Below, piece after piece: positions 1 through 8,108 of a DNA stretch of 14,560 nt. Position numbers and translations under genes: made by a program. Below the pieces are notes generated by a model that was not told the DNA's origin, did not search any database, and saw only the letters and a list, made by a program, of their open reading frames with translations. The DNA lies in the NCBI GenBank assembly GCA_002424845.1, contig DILD01000058.1, positions 12,420 to 26,979 of the forward strand, given 5' to 3'. The stretch comes from Thiobacillus denitrificans. GTDB lineage: Bacteria > Pseudomonadota > Gammaproteobacteria > Burkholderiales > Thiobacillaceae. Each line of letters opens with the position of its first letter. The stretch's first letter is position 1.

Positions 1-795
1 CTGCTGGGCAAGCGTCATGCACCGGATTACCAGCCGACAGCGCTGTTCTTCATCCTGCTGGGGTTGATAGGGCTGCTGATTCTTTTATTTGAATTGCTTT
101 ATCTGAGCATTCAAATGCAATGGACACCGATCTTCGCCGACCTCGTCTGGCGGAATTATTTTTCCAATCCGGTGACGGCGCTGGTGCTGGTGGCGGGCGC
201 GTACTGGTTGCTGGGCCGGGATCACTTGTCGAGGATGCTGGTGTGGTCAGGCAGCGTGGTGACGCTCGGTGGATTGGCGCTTGCGCTGACGACATGGAAG
301 GCGCTGTCCCCCGGTCTGGATTACGACTCACCCGCACGACAAGCCGCGATTGCGCCGATTGCCGCTCGCGTGCCGATGGCGGCGACCGTTTACTGGATGC
401 AGGACCCTGTCAAAGCCTGGTTCTGGCTCGGGCGGGCCAATTATCTTTCATTCAGCCAGAGCGCCGGTTCGGTTTTCTCGCGCGGCACGGCCGTCGAGGC
501 GAAGAGACGGGCCGAATACGTCAGACACGCCAGCAGGTATGACGCCAATCAAACCTGGGAAGATCGTGCCAGCGGCGCCTCGTTCTGGATTACCGGGCCT
601 GCATTGCAGCAGGTGTGTCGAGACCCGATACTGGATTTCGTGATTGGCCCCAGCAGGCCGGGAGCAGGGCGGGTGTATTTCAAGGACCCGCATACGGGAT
701 GGGGCTATGCGCTGTATGACTGTCGTGAGATACGTGCGTCAGGCATGCCGATGACAAATTCTGGCCCGATTGACGGCTCAAGGCCCGTCCGGTAA
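1..795 (+). CDS. Membrane protein of unknown function, C-terminal part (5' end outside window)
   Basis: The reading frame is open from the first base and ends with TAA at 793-795, so at least 264 residues are present and the true start lies upstream. An internal ATG at 64 is not a convincing start because hydrophobic coding continues before it. Three hydrophobic segments are visible: TALFFILLG to about YLSI, VTALVLVAGAYWLLG, and VTLGGLALALTTW. They are followed by about 150 mostly polar residues that are probably periplasmic. This tail contains WMQDPVKAWFWLGRANYLS and two cysteines (in QQVC and YDC) that could pair. I do not recognise the family. Its place beside polysaccharide genes suggests, as inference only, a role in envelope glycan synthesis, perhaps as the end of a GT-C-like or other multi-pass protein. 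Its 3' end overlaps the convergent gene on the other strand by 18 bp. Confidence 0.75.
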   Translation: MLGKRHAPDYQPTALFFILLGLIGLLILLFELLYLSIQMQWTPIFADLVWRNYFSNPVTALVLVAGAYWLLGRDHLSRMLVWSGSVVTLGGLALALTTWKALSPGLDYDSPARQAAIAPIAARVPMAATVYWMQDPVKAWFWLGRANYLSFSQSAGSVFSRGTAVEAKRRAEYVRHASRYDANQTWEDRASGASFWITGPALQQVCRDPILDFVIGPSRPGAGRVYFKDPHTGWGYALYDCREIRASGMPMTNSGPIDGSRPVR

Positions 796-2460
796 TGGAC
801 GGCCCAGGTAGGCGTCCCCGTATTGGTTGGAGAGGGGTTCGGGCTTGCCTGCCACGAAGCGTTCAATCAGGGCTGCCCTGTCAGAGGGGAAGGGTACAAG
901 CAGAACCAGTTCGTCACCGCGCAGCCAGGGGTCGTTCTGGATCAGGTCGCGGGCATAGTAGCCGCTGCCGTTGTGCAGTACGACTCGGTGTGCCGCCTCG
1001 ACGCGCGGCGGAAACTGGGCCAGGTGCGTCGCCATGAAATCGCCCATCTGGGCGAAGCGCAGGCCGTTCGCCGCGACCAGACTCAACAGAGCCAGCAGCG
1101 CCAACTGCCTTAATGCGCGCGGGCCATCCGTCTCCGCAATTTTGACCGCGCCCAGAGCCGCCAAAACCGGCAATACGCCCCAGGCCGAATGGAAATAGCG
1201 GTAGCCCCAGCCGTGCCCCTGGTCGAAGCGAATCAGGAAATAGGCGAAGAAGGTCAGCAGGGCCGAGGCGGCCAGCAGCCGTATCCCCGTTTTTTTCTCG
1301 CCACGCACGCCCCACCACACCAGCAGCAGCAGCAACGGCGACGCCCACAGCCATAATTTGATCAGGCCTCCCAGGCGCGCCAGGAGTATCGATTGATCGG
1401 GCCAATTCAGGAAACCGAGAAAAAGGCGCAACAGTTTCCGCAGGCGATCCAGTAGCGTGGGGGCTTCCATGCCTGCCGCCTGCACCAAGCTTGCACCCTG
1501 GGCCACGTCAGACAACATCTGCTGTCGCCAGAGCCACCAGCCGATGCCCAATAGAAGGAATACCGGCAGATATCCGGCAGCAAGAAAGGCCAGATTTCGC
1601 ACACGCTGCCCATGCCGCATCGCCAGCCAGGCGATCCAGGGCAGGGCGAAGGCTGCATGCGGAAACGGATTGTGTAACACCAGTGCAAAGCCGCCCACCA
1701 GCCCGGCCAGAAACAGACGTTTGGGGGTGGGCGTCAACAGCAGCCACGCGAAACCGAGATTGAACAGCAGATGCGCCGGCATCGAGTAATAGGCAATGCC
1801 GTTGGCGACGAACGCCGGCGAGGCCAGTGCGAACAGCAACGCCCAGCCTGCCGCCAGCGGCGAGTCGATCAGGTCGCGGGCAATGCAACCGACCAGCAGG
1901 AAACTCGTCGCGACCAGCGTAGGGTTGCAGGCCCAGGGGATGCCGAGCCAGACAAAGGGTGTGAGCAGCAATGAAAATCCTGGCCAATAAGCCGAGATCA
2001 CCGCACCGGTATCACGGTTGACCAGCAGGAAATGATTCTGGAATCCACGCGGGATCAGATGGCCAAGCAAGTCAGGCGGAAACTGACCGTGCATGGCGCC
2101 TGCAGCGAATATCTTCGCCTGAAATAAAGCGGCATATTCGTCCATGGAGAGCGGATGATTCTGGTACACCCACAGCGATCCCGCGCACAGTAGCACCCAC
2201 AGAACGGCGGCAACCACGTAGCGCTGGCGATCCAGCATCAGCAGCAGTTGCTCCGTCCTGCCTGTTGTGCCTGTGCTGTGCTGCAGGCTCATCCCGTAGC
2301 CCAGTATCAGCATACCCAGCATCAGCCAGGCCGCAGGCAGATCGTGCGTAGCCAGCAGATGCCAGAAAATTGCGCCATGCGGCCAGGCCGTCGTCAGAAT
2401 AAAGAAAAGTGCGAGGAACGAGAACGCAATTCCCAACAGGGTCAGGCGCGGAAGGCTCAT
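778..2460 (-). CDS. GT-C/PMT-like multi-pass membrane glycosyltransferase (putative)
   Basis: This is a 560-residue, very hydrophobic protein with about ten or more membrane segments. After two or three helices comes a loop with SMDEYAALFQAKIFAAG. The Asp-Glu at residues 107-108 matches the acidic motif of the first periplasmic loop in GT-C enzymes (PMT/ArnT-like), which use polyprenyl-phosphate sugars as donors. A later RFDQGHGWGYRYFHSAWG stretch lies before the last helices, and a soluble C-terminal tail of about 80 residues follows. I chose the ATG at 2460, which begins MSLPRLTLLG. The frame is open upstream to a TTG at 2544, but that would run into the preceding gene. No clear Shine-Dalgarno precedes 2460, so translation may depend on the upstream GT2 gene, which ends 23 bp before. 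The donor and acceptor are unknown. A Wzy-like polymerase or O-antigen ligase is a less likely alternative. Confidence 0.75.
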   Translation of the reverse strand: MSLPRLTLLGIAFSFLALFFILTTAWPHGAIFWHLLATHDLPAAWLMLGMLILGYGMSLQHSTGTTGRTEQLLLMLDRQRYVVAAVLWVLLCAGSLWVYQNHPLSMDEYAALFQAKIFAAGAMHGQFPPDLLGHLIPRGFQNHFLLVNRDTGAVISAYWPGFSLLLTPFVWLGIPWACNPTLVATSFLLVGCIARDLIDSPLAAGWALLFALASPAFVANGIAYYSMPAHLLFNLGFAWLLLTPTPKRLFLAGLVGGFALVLHNPFPHAAFALPWIAWLAMRHGQRVRNLAFLAAGYLPVFLLLGIGWWLWRQQMLSDVAQGASLVQAAGMEAPTLLDRLRKLLRLFLGFLNWPDQSILLARLGGLIKLWLWASPLLLLLVWWGVRGEKKTGIRLLAASALLTFFAYFLIRFDQGHGWGYRYFHSAWGVLPVLAALGAVKIAETDGPRALRQLALLALLSLVAANGLRFAQMGDFMATHLAQFPPRVEAAHRVVLHNGSGYYARDLIQNDPWLRGDELVLLVPFPSDRAALIERFVAGKPEPLSNQYGDAYLGRPLPDGP

Positions 2461-2483
2461 ATATAGAAAAACAGGGAATACAT

Positions 2484-3422
2484 TCAGGCTGACTTCCCCA
2501 ACAGTCTTGGAAGTCCTGCCACCCTGCCAAGGTAATAGGCCCAAATGAGGATGTAATTGGCTAACACTGCAAAAAAGAAAAGATCAATCCGCCTCCATTC
2601 GGTCTCGAACTTTGATCTGAGATGGAGGAAACTGGTCAACAGGGGATAGAGCAAGAGCAGTAGAAAGGAACCGGCGGTTCCAGAAAGTACGAATTCTGAA
2701 ACACATAGCGCAATGAGGAACAGAAACCCGAAAAATGCGTAATCGGCAAGCCTAATAAACCTGAACCTGAACAACTGGCGCGTTGCCCCCCAACCACACT
2801 CATACAACCACTTGACTGATTGTGTAAAGGTCTTATGTTCCCTGTGCTCGACAAACAGACCTGGCACAGTATGCATTCTAATTTTCTCCCGTCTTAGGCG
2901 CAGGCTTAAATCAACATCTTCCCCCTCGCGTAGATTCGGGTCGTAGTTATGCTTCTTCAAGATATCCGCTTTGAACAGGCAATTGTTTCCGGTAATTTCA
3001 GTTGTATGTGCCACTTTCTTTGGCTTGAGTCCGAACCTCCTATGCACATACGCCACATCACCGTCTGGAACAGCTATTCCGCCAACAGCATCGTAGGTGC
3101 TCATGTATTCCAGACATTTTTTTAGCCAATTCGCAGGCAGCCTGATATCCGCATCAACGAAAACAATATATTTTCCTTGGGCAACCTCAACCCCCAGATA
3201 TCTGGCATAACCTCGGCCTCTGTTTTCCATGACATCAACGAGTTTCACGCTGGTATCGCCTGCACTTATCCGGTTAACGATTTCAGCCGTACTATCGGTT
3301 GACCCGTCGTTGACGAAAAGAACCTCGTAGTCACGCAAGCCATTGAGCGCCAGAATGGAGTCAATGCACCCGCTGGCGTTTTTTTCCTCGTTGTACCCAA
3401 TGATCACAAACGAAAATAGCAT
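2484..3422 (-). CDS. Family 2 glycosyltransferase with C-terminal membrane segments
   Basis: The product is 312 residues with a GT-A fold N-terminus: IIGYNEE at 7-13, the nucleotide-sugar site NDGSTD at 38-43, the metal-binding DAD at 90-92, and a catalytic-base-type acidic motif GEDVDL at about 167-172. From about residue 228 there are three hydrophobic segments, so the enzyme is anchored at the inner membrane with its active site in the cytoplasm. It should add one sugar of the repeat unit; which sugar cannot be read from the sequence. I start it at the ATG at 3422 (MLFSFVIIGYNEE), preceded by a weak AGAAAG. The open frame upstream to 3485 overlaps the previous gene and does not resemble GT2. 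The gap to the upstream GT4 gene is 11 bp. Base composition is more AT-rich than in the outer genes (25 G+C of 60 at 3121-3180). Confidence 0.9.
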   Translation of the reverse strand: MLFSFVIIGYNEEKNASGCIDSILALNGLRDYEVLFVNDGSTDSTAEIVNRISAGDTSVKLVDVMENRGRGYARYLGVEVAQGKYIVFVDADIRLPANWLKKCLEYMSTYDAVGGIAVPDGDVAYVHRRFGLKPKKVAHTTEITGNNCLFKADILKKHNYDPNLREGEDVDLSLRLRREKIRMHTVPGLFVEHREHKTFTQSVKWLYECGWGATRQLFRFRFIRLADYAFFGFLFLIALCVSEFVLSGTAGSFLLLLLYPLLTSFLHLRSKFETEWRRIDLFFFAVLANYILIWAYYLGRVAGLPRLLGKSA

Positions 3423-3433
3423 GTACGTACTTT

Positions 3434-4573
3434 CTAAATGGTTTCGGTGTAAATCGACTCGATTCGCCTGATGCTGTTTTCCCAATCGAACTTCCTGGAA
3501 AACTCGACACAGTTAGCCTTCATTGCGGCATGGTAATGCAGCGCTGTCAGGATATTCCCGGCAAGTTCCGTTTCTCCCAGCCCGGAAATATAACCAGTCC
3601 GCCCGGCCTGAACCAGATGCCTTGCCGCATTGTCGGCATGCCCGCTGGTTACCACCGGCAGCCCGCAGGCGTTGGCTTCGATGACGGTTATCCCGAATCC
3701 CTCCCTGGTTGACGGCAGCACGAACACCTTGGAAGCCTTCATCAGGCCATACAGTTCATCCGTGCTTTCTACCATGCCCTTGAAAACAATTGGCACGTCG
3801 ATTCTCTTGTCTGACACCATCTGCTCCAGCGCCTGCCGCTCCGGCCCATCTCCAACAATCAAGCATCGCGAGAGCAGCCCGGGTTGTGAGTCGGCTATAA
3901 CGCCGATTGCTCCGATCAGGCGATCCACATTTTTGTGCGATATCAGACGGCCGACAAAAATCAGATCTGAGGTTTCCTCGGACGGCTTTACGCCGTTTAT
4001 GTAATCGAACGGAATTCCATTGACCACGGTTTCCAGGCGTTTGGGGTTGACCTTGAGCGTATCGATCAACGCCTGGGTGGTCTGCTCCGACACCGAAATT
4101 ATCCTGTCGGCAAGACGGACCGACAGACGCTCCGCCAGATAGCCCGCAAATCCGATCCAGCCGAGGTATTTGAACCAGTATCCAGCCCAAACTTCATGCC
4201 ATGTCAGGATAAGTTTTCTCCCCTTCAACCATGTCACCGCCCTGACCGGCAGGATATGCAGCAACGGAAACTGGTCGCAGACATAAACATCGTAGTTGTT
4301 CCGCAATAGATGCGGTATCAGCCAAAAAGCGAATTTCACCGCCGACAGAATCGACCTTCTGCCGGACACGTAGAAATCTCCTGCCTTGCGCACGCCATGA
4401 ATATGTATGCCATCCACGATGCATTCGCTTTTCGCGGCCGGCACCAAGCCATTGAGCATGTGTATTTCATGGCCGCGCGCGCTCAGCCTTAACGCAATGT
4501 CCCAATTGCGTTTCTCGACCCCACCTTTGGAAAACGGATAGGCTGCGTCCGAGATCATCGCTATTTTCAGCAT
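3434..4573 (-). CDS. Family 4 glycosyltransferase
   Basis: The 379-residue product has the two-domain GT-B layout. The N-terminal domain opens MLKIAMISDAAYPFSKGGVE, with the glycine-rich acceptor-side loop GGVEK at 17-21, and has THVW-like LTWHEVW at about 123-129. The C-terminal donor domain carries FVGRLISHKNVDRLI at 206-220, IVGDGPE at 239-245, and the GT4 E-x7-E motif EGFGITVIE at 291-299, where the two glutamates contact the nucleotide sugar. It is a retaining, cytoplasmic glycosyltransferase that probably extends the lipid-linked repeat unit; its sugar specificity is not visible. The ATG at 4573 is the natural start because the conserved first strand begins at once, although no strong Shine-Dalgarno is seen. 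It follows another GT4 gene after an 86-bp gap, the longest in this part of the operon. Confidence 0.93.
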   Translation of the reverse strand: MLKIAMISDAAYPFSKGGVEKRNWDIALRLSARGHEIHMLNGLVPAAKSECIVDGIHIHGVRKAGDFYVSGRRSILSAVKFAFWLIPHLLRNNYDVYVCDQFPLLHILPVRAVTWLKGRKLILTWHEVWAGYWFKYLGWIGFAGYLAERLSVRLADRIISVSEQTTQALIDTLKVNPKRLETVVNGIPFDYINGVKPSEETSDLIFVGRLISHKNVDRLIGAIGVIADSQPGLLSRCLIVGDGPERQALEQMVSDKRIDVPIVFKGMVESTDELYGLMKASKVFVLPSTREGFGITVIEANACGLPVVTSGHADNAARHLVQAGRTGYISGLGETELAGNILTALHYHAAMKANCVEFSRKFDWENSIRRIESIYTETI

Positions 4574-4659
4574 ATAACCGGGCTACCCAAGAGGTCTGGC
4601 CGCATAAACTTTCCGCTCATTTGGCAGTAAGCATTTTTGAGTCCCAAGATTCAATGTCT
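4574..4659 (-). other. 86-bp intergenic gap inside the operon
   Basis: This is the longest gap between 2461 and 10342. I see no ORF, no hairpin followed by a T-run, and no clear promoter in it. It is AT-rich, like its neighbours, and may be a seam between two exchanged glycosyltransferase genes. Confidence 0.4.
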
Positions 4660-5904
4660 TCAATTGGGCATGCCGCCTAACAAGCCACGATACAAGTCCA
4701 CGTATTGCTTAGCAATTAGCTTGGAATCGAACGTGGATACTATTTTCCTTCTAGACCGCTCTGCCAATCCTTCGTAATCGGCATTGTCAATAACCCAATC
4801 TATCCCCTTGGCCAAGTCTGCGGCGTCGTAAGGGGCCGCTCGATAGCCGTTTACTTTGTGCTCGACTATATCTCTCGGCCCGGTTGTATCAAAGCAGACC
4901 GCTGGTGTGCCGCAAGCCATGGCTTCGGCAATTGTTTTTCCGAACGCATCCATGAGGCTGGGGGAGACAAACACATCGGCTGCCGAATACGCAGCGCGCA
5001 GGGATTCTGCGTTTCGTAAAAATCCGTATGAGGTGTAGCTAAGCCCTGTTCTGGCAATTATTCTTCTGTCTATGTTGTTTCCAAAAAGACAAAGATGGAA
5101 TTTTTTCTTATCCAGACAGGCGATGGCCTCGATGGCCTTTCCAAACCCCTTGTGAAATTCATCGAGGGACTGAGCGCCCAGCAGGATGATTTTTTTAGGG
5201 GTGTCCAGCCCCAACTTTGAACGGGAAATGTCCTTGTTTTCCGGGTAGAAACTCTGGGTATCGATATTATTAAAGATAGTTTTCACATCATGCGCCCTGA
5301 ACAAAGTACTTTCCTGTGCCCGCTCTGAAATCCAACGGCTAATGCCAACCACTTGTAGCGATTGGGGAATATTCTTTTGTTTGGTGCGAAATATGAGACG
5401 CGATAGATCCAGCTCCGAGTGGGAGCCGAGTTGCGGACATTTGCCGCATGCGGTTTTGTAGTTCTGGCAGTTCATCGGGACGTGGCAACCACCTGTTGCT
5501 GGCCACATGTCACGCAAGGTCCAGACGATAGGCTTGCCCACTTTTTTTAGATGGCGAATGTTGACGAAGCCCATATTCACCCAATGCAAATGGACTATAT
5601 CTGCCTCAATGAAAGGTTTTTCTTTTGTAAAGTCGAATCCCCAAAGCCCCGTACTGAAAACTGCTTTCTCTCGGTTTGGGTACAACAAGGTTGGTACATA
5701 ATCAATCAACCTCCTGAGCTTCGTAAGACCTCTCCCTTTTACCCCCTTCGCAACGGAAAAAACCGTTTCATCGCCAAAATCATAATTGCTGTCCGTGAGG
5801 ACACGTGACTCTATGCCGTTGGATAGCAGCCCGCGGTGAAGCCAATAAGCCCCTCGTGCCGCCCCTCCAGTGAGATCGCCCGCAATGAGGTGCAAAACTT
5901 TCAT
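4660..5904 (-). CDS. Family 4 glycosyltransferase, WcaC-like, with four-cysteine cluster
   Basis: The product is 414 residues with a GT-B fold. The N-terminus MKVLHLIAGDLTGGAARGAY has the glycine-rich loop of the colanic-acid WcaC-like GT4 subgroup. HLHWVN (105-110) is followed by WTLRDMWPATGGCH and cysteines at 140, 146, 153 and 156 (C-x5-C-x6-C-x2-C), a known feature of this subgroup that could hold a metal ion or form disulfides. The donor domain has GAQSLDEFHKGF, and DAFGKTIAEAMACG at 319-332 replaces the usual first Glu of the E-x7-E motif with Asp. The chosen ATG at 5904 overlaps the TGA of the upstream pyruvyl transferase as ATGA, which suggests coupled translation. An in-frame ATG at 5919 would add only MFERK and lies inside the previous gene. 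The enzyme probably acts in the cytoplasm on the growing repeat unit. Its sugar is unknown. Confidence 0.92.
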   Translation of the reverse strand: MKVLHLIAGDLTGGAARGAYWLHRGLLSNGIESRVLTDSNYDFGDETVFSVAKGVKGRGLTKLRRLIDYVPTLLYPNREKAVFSTGLWGFDFTKEKPFIEADIVHLHWVNMGFVNIRHLKKVGKPIVWTLRDMWPATGGCHVPMNCQNYKTACGKCPQLGSHSELDLSRLIFRTKQKNIPQSLQVVGISRWISERAQESTLFRAHDVKTIFNNIDTQSFYPENKDISRSKLGLDTPKKIILLGAQSLDEFHKGFGKAIEAIACLDKKKFHLCLFGNNIDRRIIARTGLSYTSYGFLRNAESLRAAYSAADVFVSPSLMDAFGKTIAEAMACGTPAVCFDTTGPRDIVEHKVNGYRAAPYDAADLAKGIDWVIDNADYEGLAERSRRKIVSTFDSKLIAKQYVDLYRGLLGGMPN

Positions 5905-7031
5905 TTTTCGCTCAAACATTCGCGAGCTTCGGAAAACATCTGCCTGGCCATTTGTTTTTGTACTTCTGATTTTTCAAGCAATTTATCGCGCAGCAACCGG
6001 CGCGCCTGTGTGTCGATAATGGGCTGCAAAGCCCGCTCGAGTCCTGCCTTGTCGACATCAAGATCAATCAACCCCTCCGGGAATCCCATGTCGTTGTATA
6101 GCTGCTCATATTTATGGCTCCACCCAAAGCCAACCGGCACAACCCCGGAATACAGCCCGCTGGCAATGGCGTGATATCTGGAACCGACCATCCCCAACGC
6201 TTCGCCGATCAGCCCCTTGAGGTAACGCGGATCCGTTTCATTGACGACCGGTATGGGCCTGGAAGCCCTGGTGTTTATCGCCTCGGCAAGCCGCCTGTCC
6301 TCGTCTCCCCCGTAAATCAGGAAATAAGGGCTAAGGCCATTTTCTTGAAGACAAGCGATGGCCCGGCCCAGCAGGTCTGCATAACCGCTTGAGTCCAGGC
6401 GTTTGTCCAGGATCCGCATGTTTGGAACGATGCAAACCTGATGCAGGCCTGCATCGAAATATTCAGGCCGCTCGCCCTCGAACAAGGCGGTGAAATCCGG
6501 CGAAATGCGGACATTTTCGCCGCCGCCGAGTTCGATAAGCGATCGGTAGGACTGCATGTCCCTGGCATAAACCAGGTCGCTATTCTTCAGGATGGTCTGC
6601 ATGTGGCGCCGGATCCGGCTTCCGCCGAACGGCCCGAACGCCTGCGGGAGCAGGATGACTTTTTTCCCCATTCCCTTCCAGCGCTTCACTTCCGCCGCCG
6701 TGATTGCGGTCGGCTTGTCACCCCACTGGTCGCTGTATGCAAAGCCGGATGCGTCGAGGACTGCATCCGTTTCCCCGTCGAGAACCAGGCCGTAAGCGTC
6801 GCGCAATGGCTTCGGAATGAGCGCGCCAAGATTCCCGAATTGCACGCCCTTCAGCCTGAACCACAGCTTTGGATAAAGGCCAAGGGCGCTATAGAAGGGA
6901 TATTGATCCGCGCTCAAAGCGGGCGCGTAGGCGAACCGGACGCCCGGCATCGAAATATTCTGCAAAATGGTCAGGAGCATCATCTCTGCTCCCTTGTTAT
7001 GGTTTCCCGTGCCCTTGATTTCGATCAGCAT
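5901..7031 (-). CDS. Polysaccharide pyruvyl transferase family protein
   Basis: The 376-residue product fits the polysaccharide pyruvyl transferase family (CsaB/WcaK-like), whose members transfer the enolpyruvyl group of phosphoenolpyruvate to a sugar to form an acidic pyruvate ketal. Visible signatures are the N-terminal GTGNHNKGAEMML at 7-19 (the family's G-N-x-G-D/E-type loop), LLPQAFGPF at 127-135, ARDMQSYRSL at 156-165, SPDF at 177-180, and the conserved GSRYHAI at 283-289 with the family's Arg and His. The ATG at 7031 is chosen because the conserved strand starts at once. The frame upstream to 7079 overlaps the nitroreductase gene. The gap to that gene is 16 bp, and the stop overlaps the next start as ATGA. 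Such ketals add negative charge to the glycan. Some family members do other chemistry, so the reaction is inferred. Confidence 0.88.
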   Translation of the reverse strand: MLIEIKGTGNHNKGAEMMLLTILQNISMPGVRFAYAPALSADQYPFYSALGLYPKLWFRLKGVQFGNLGALIPKPLRDAYGLVLDGETDAVLDASGFAYSDQWGDKPTAITAAEVKRWKGMGKKVILLPQAFGPFGGSRIRRHMQTILKNSDLVYARDMQSYRSLIELGGGENVRISPDFTALFEGERPEYFDAGLHQVCIVPNMRILDKRLDSSGYADLLGRAIACLQENGLSPYFLIYGGDEDRRLAEAINTRASRPIPVVNETDPRYLKGLIGEALGMVGSRYHAIASGLYSGVVPVGFGWSHKYEQLYNDMGFPEGLIDLDVDKAGLERALQPIIDTQARRLLRDKLLEKSEVQKQMARQMFSEARECLSEK

Positions 7032-7047
7032 TGTTCTTGTTCGCGGC

Positions 7048-8097
7048 TCATGCAGTTCTGTTGTAGCTGCGTAGCGCACCCAGGCTCTTCTTTTGCGAAA
7101 ACGGAATCAGGCCATCTGCGTCAGGATACCCAACGGAGAGAAGCATTGTCACGATTTCATCCTCATTCAGTCCCAGCAGCTTTTCCATGGCTGCGTTTTT
7201 CTCGGCGATGTCGGGGAAATTGATGATGCACGAGCCGAGCCCCAGCGTTTCCAGGGCCAGCATCAGGGGCATGAGGGCAAGGGCCGAGTCGATATAGATG
7301 AGATGGCGGTCGCGCTCTTCGGAAAAGGCCCGCAGATGACCGACCACAACGATGACCATCGGCGGCGATTCTTCCCAGCCCAGCGTGCCGCCGGGTATGC
7401 GCATGATGGGTCTGACCAGCGCTTCGTCATCGAACACCCGAAATTCAAAAGGCTGCCGGTTGCATGCGCTCGCTGACTGCGCGCCGACCTGGATGGCCTT
7501 GTCCAGCAGCTCCCTGGGAACCGGCCTTTTCTGATATGCGCGCACCGAGCGGCGGCGCTGCGCCAAGGTGAGCAGCTGATCGTACGCGATGTCGCTGCCG
7601 GGAGATTCTGAACGCGGATAGGGCGCGCATTTCTTTTTCGTGGTGCGTGCGGGAAGCGCTTCGAATGAAGCCCTGGCGGAGCCGGTCGCGGGATCGGCCG
7701 GCGTGACCCTGAAGAACTCAGCCAGGACATCGTGGGACCAGTCGAGCAATCCGCTGTCGTCAACGCTGCCCTGGATGCACAGGTTGCGGTAATTCGCCAC
7801 CGTTTCGTCAACGTAATCCAGCGCAAACAGCCTGCGCCTCGGCTGCATGACCAGGCCTTTTTCCAGCCTGTGAATGTTTCTGCGCAGCGAATAGGTGTTC
7901 TGTCTGCGCCTGTCCATATCCAGGAACAGGCGTATACCCTTGATCACTCTGCCATGCTCGCCGGAAAAGGCGCGAGACAGGGCGAAATAATAAAAATGGG
8001 ACAGGCGCCAGAATGAGAAAACGATTTTGGTGGCTCGCACGATCCGGTTTCTTGTCGTGGCGGCAAAGGGTCTGGCCTGTCTGAGCAAGTCCTTCAC
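7048..8097 (-). CDS. Nitroreductase-family flavoprotein with long N-terminal extension
   Basis: The product is 349 residues. The C-terminal half, from about 175, is a nitroreductase (FMN) domain: RRRSVRAYQKRPVP at 181-194 (phosphate-binding RRSxRxY), SACNRQPFEFRVF at 210-222, IDSALALMPLMLALETLGLGSC at about 269-290 given here only by its ends, and LLSVGYPDADGL at about 319-330. The first 175 residues lie outside the usual domain of about 200 residues and include LRRNIHRLEKGLVMQPRR at 71-88 and ALDYVDETVANYR, a stretch I associate with nitroreductase-like proteins of polysaccharide loci. The start is GTG at 8097, preceded at good spacing by AGGGGA, which overlaps the TAG stop of the flippase gene. 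It may act on a sugar or lipid intermediate as an FMN-dependent oxidoreductase. No substrate can be assigned. Confidence 0.85.
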   Translation of the reverse strand: MKDLLRQARPFAATTRNRIVRATKIVFSFWRLSHFYYFALSRAFSGEHGRVIKGIRLFLDMDRRRQNTYSLRRNIHRLEKGLVMQPRRRLFALDYVDETVANYRNLCIQGSVDDSGLLDWSHDVLAEFFRVTPADPATGSARASFEALPARTTKKKCAPYPRSESPGSDIAYDQLLTLAQRRRSVRAYQKRPVPRELLDKAIQVGAQSASACNRQPFEFRVFDDEALVRPIMRIPGGTLGWEESPPMVIVVVGHLRAFSEERDRHLIYIDSALALMPLMLALETLGLGSCIINFPDIAEKNAAMEKLLGLNEDEIVTMLLSVGYPDADGLIPFSQKKSLGALRSYNRTA

Positions 8098-8102
8098 AAA
8101 CT

Positions 8103-8108
8103 TCCCCT
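8103..8108 (-). promoter_or_regulatory. Ribosome binding site deciding the GTG start of the nitroreductase gene
   Basis: On the minus strand AGGGGA lies five bases before GTG at 8097 and overlaps the TAG stop (8107-8109) of the upstream flippase gene. This supports the GTG start and coupled translation of the two genes. Confidence 0.65.

Noticed and set aside
798..818. Hairpin GGACG/CGTCC near the convergent gene ends as a terminator
   Set aside because: It lies inside the leftward coding region, has a short stem and has no T-run.
6441..7223. Long plus-strand open frame opposite the pyruvyl transferase gene
   Set aside because: Antisense shadow in GC-rich sequence. The minus frame has strong family motifs and proper gene junctions.
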